Shown here: piece after piece, positions 61,742 through 64,000 of the stretch
Position numbering within the stretch: the stretch's first letter is position 1
How the letters are laid out: each line of letters opens with the position of its first letter
Assembly: GCA_001465935.1 (NCBI GenBank)
Contig: LNKV01000031.1
Location: 147,871-211,870 of the forward strand
Direction: 5' to 3'
Length of the DNA stretch: 64,000 nt
Source of the DNA: Clarireedia homoeocarpa
Taxonomy: Eukaryota; Ascomycota; Leotiomycetes; Helotiales; Rutstroemiaceae
Program-made: the position numbers and the translations under genes
The notes under the pieces: generated by a model
What the model was told of the DNA's origin: nothing
What the model saw: the letters and a program-made list of their open reading frames with translations, nothing else
Databases searched by the model: none

Positions 61742-62519
61742 ATTACTTTGGGAATTCTCACACATGGTGACCATCAATTGTATAGACTGATATATTGCGA
61801 TATTGGAAAAAAGAAGCCGAGATTCCAATATTAACATCGGGTCTGGAAATATGCGAGCAGTATCTTCAAGGAAGAAACAAATTGAAGAGAATTTGTTGAG
61901 GGTACAGCAGATTGACACGTGGAATAGTGCCTAGAGTCTTCAAATAGACTTAAAAAGTAAAGGTAACTTTGGCTTGATTCAGCTGTTCTACTGGGATATC
62001 TAAAGTGGGAAGAACTTCTTATATAAGTACTCCTTAGGCCTATTGCCACAGGCTTCGCAAGCCTATATCCACAGGCCCTGTATGAGTAACTAATCACCTA
62101 TATTGATCAGTGGGTAGGTGGGGGCAAGACCCTCACTAACCCACTACGACAGTTCCAAAAAATTGAACAGCTGGCAACTGAAGGTCGTTCCTTAATATGG
62201 GAATGCCCTCATTTTCCCACAATATCACTAGAGAGAGCACTAGGACCCTCAATACAACCTCCACCGACACGCCTTCTGCACACATACTTCCGCTGGCACA
62301 TTTGCTGCTCCAAAATTGTCTGTAGATACAACTCCTGCAGAAATACCATCGCGGAGCGGGGTAGCCTCTAGGGTATTCTGGCCAAATTTTGCTCGGCTTG
62401 CGCTACGTTACTCTCCCACCAAATATGTTCTTTATTTTAAATCGCCGATTCTATTTAATAACTATACAACTCGGCTATTATATAACAAGAAAGTCTCTCA
62501 CGGTGTGTGAAGATTGTAT
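61742..62519. other. Intergenic 3' of the sedolisin gene
   Basis: Open stretches around 62240-62510 (+) read through about 60 codons without a start or motif. No gene supported. Confidence 0.4.
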
Positions 62520-64000
62520 CTATGGCAAATTCAAAAATATTTCTTCGAGCTTCGGATATATTGGGCTCCCTAGTCCCGTGACAGGATCCCATCCGGGCTG
62601 AGCTTGAAAGCCATCAGTTCCACAGCCGGGATTGCTGCCTTCAGTGATATCATTGAATGCTTCTGGATGAGCGTAGAGTATTGGATTTAAAAATCCTATT
62701 GGTCCTTTACCTGCCGCAATTCGTGCTTCATTCAGTAAAGTAACGATGCTTGCGATGATAGGCGTCGACGCGCTTGTGCCACCTGCGACTTGTACTCCAC
62801 CGTCTATCACGACTGACACGTTGAGTCCGATTGCCGATATATCTGGAAATGCGCGGCCGCTACTGTTGTAGATTTTGTCATCGTAAGGGGGAGGATACGT
62901 TGTCAGGTAGTGAGATACAGCGTCAGCTTGATAGGCAGGCTGGCCGAATACGTTAGAGAAGCCACCGCCAGAATAGTAGTCTAGTTTTGGATTTGGCGCG
63001 TAAGGGAGTGCCACAGCAACTTCGCCGTTGCTGATGTTGCGGTCTTTGAGAAAAGTTGCGCCGACTTATTTTGTTAGCTTAGAGCAATAAATTGAGGTGA
63101 CAACATTACCTGTAGTGACCCAAGGGCAGTTAGATGGAAAGGAAGGAGAAAAGCGAGTTCCGTTGATGTCAACATATGGCCCTACGTCTGGGGGTGTCAA
63201 GCAGCTGTTCACGAAGCCAACATTATAGCGATTCGCAACACCAGAGTCGCCACTCGCAAAGATAACGCTTACACCCTGTAGACCGAGCTTCATCCACTCA
63301 TGGCATTGCCGGGTCTGATAAGATTCCGGAAGCGCAGCTTCGATCTGAATGTAAGAGAATGATAGAACATTGCTGAGAGGGGCGCCACCACATTGGAGGG
63401 GACCATCGTATCCACCTACGGGATCTGGATATACGGGGTCAAGATATGGGGCGTCGCCACCGAGATAAGTGCAATATGAATCATCCAAAGCATCCAGAAA
63501 AGTATTGAACGAGCCACTGGAATCTGTATTCACGTCGCCGACTTGGTAAAGACGTACGCCTTGAGGGTAGATGATGGAATAAGCAGTCTGGACATCCAGA
63601 GCGGATTCACCACCGATATACAGAGACTCGTTCCAGCGCACTCCACCGTCAATTGAAATGAATTCTGGAAAGGTAGAGTTGGGAACAGGCTGCGTGGTGT
63701 AATTTGCAAAATAAAGTGCAAGATCTGGTGGATAAAGATAGTCACCGAATTGTGGAATTCCTATCTCATTTCCTGGCGCGCCTGTTCAAGAGTCAGTTAT
63801 TTCTGACGAGAATAGTATACAAATAAAGCTGGAGCAATCACTCACTAGTATTTCCAGGTCCAAATTGGTAAAGTTCCCGTAGGCATTCGATGGTGATAAG
63901 TTCGTAGCAGTTTTCTATGCCTGTAAGACCAAATACAGGAGGCGTGACAGCTTTATTCAGATTTTTTATGGGGCGCAATCCTTCCAATTGAATCGTTGGC
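62520..64000 (-). CDS. Sedolisin (family S53) protease, 5' end beyond the window
   Basis: The 3' part of the gene is present; the pro-domain and signal peptide lie past 64000. Visible exons are about 64000-63847, 63784-63108 and 63063-62520, with donors GTGAGT and GTAATG. Catalytic motifs are in order: GGESALDVQTAYS holds the Glu and Asp, VIFASGDSGVANR the oxyanion Asp, and GGTSASTP the Ser. The C-terminal DITEGSNPGCGTDGFQAQ..GWDPVTGLG is the calcium site. The sequence before the active site (FGDYLYPPDLALYFANYTTQPVPNS) is typical of fungal tripeptidyl-peptidase-like sedolisins (grifolisin group). Such enzymes are secreted serine-carboxyl peptidases active at acid pH that digest external protein. 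Nothing in the visible part is broken. Confidence 0.93.

Overview
This window is nuclear DNA of a filamentous ascomycete. The genes carry many short introns (about 50-110 bp) with GTAAGT/GTATGT donors and CTAAC/CTGAC branch sites. The encoded proteins are typically fungal (SepA-type formin, sedolisin, DUF2264 protein, fungal SDR and secreted-protein families). There is no operon structure, and gene islands alternate with AT-rich repeat-bearing stretches. The overall style suggests a leotiomycete close to Botrytis/Sclerotinia, but that placement is inference from gene style, not from a search.

Layout. 0-6 kb: a small secreted protein (458-1084, +), a five-exon checkpoint gene hus1 (2807-1568, -) and a repeat-rich three-exon gene (5758-3643, -). 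6-12 kb: a gene-poor repeat zone. It holds short tandem repeats, a near-perfect 155-bp hairpin (7948-8102), a nested array of tRNA-like SINE-type units with G-tracts (8205-9035) and decayed reading frames. 12-18 kb: a Ser-rich hypothetical gene, a RING protein and a small membrane protein. 19-26 kb: the complete formin (19290-24654) and a two-exon gene of unknown function. 26-28 kb: a 300-bp hAT-like MITE with an 8-bp target duplication, next to a decayed gene. 28-35 kb: a DUF2264 protein, a 20-exon MFS sugar/quinate-type transporter with two GC-AG introns, and a small NTF2/SnoaL-like protein. 36-43 kb: phosphoserine aminotransferase divergent from an SDR-like protein that has lost its catalytic residues, then a mitochondrial DUF1640 coiled-coil protein. 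44-49 kb: a ubiquitin-specific protease divergent from the mitochondrial ribosomal protein uL5m. 49-53 kb: gene-poor, with a 117-bp direct-repeat pair. 53-57 kb: TRAPP subunit Trs33 and cytosolic malate dehydrogenase, convergent. 59-61 kb: two neighbouring pseudogenes, a GliT/thioredoxin-reductase-like oxidoreductase and an MFS drug transporter, which look like the debris of a secondary-metabolite or detoxification locus. 62.5-64 kb: the 3' part of a sedolisin protease, running off the window end.

Most genes are unrelated housekeeping or niche genes (DNA damage checkpoint, polarity, serine synthesis, mitochondrial translation, vesicle tethering, NAD redox). Splice models were built by hand from donor/acceptor motifs, reading-phase continuity and expected family sequence. 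No transcript data were available. I did not find a convincing new multi-gene system. The most unusual items are the hairpin/SINE-like zone near 8 kb, the MITE, the catalytically disarmed SDR, the GC-AG introns and the relic gene pair near 60 kb.
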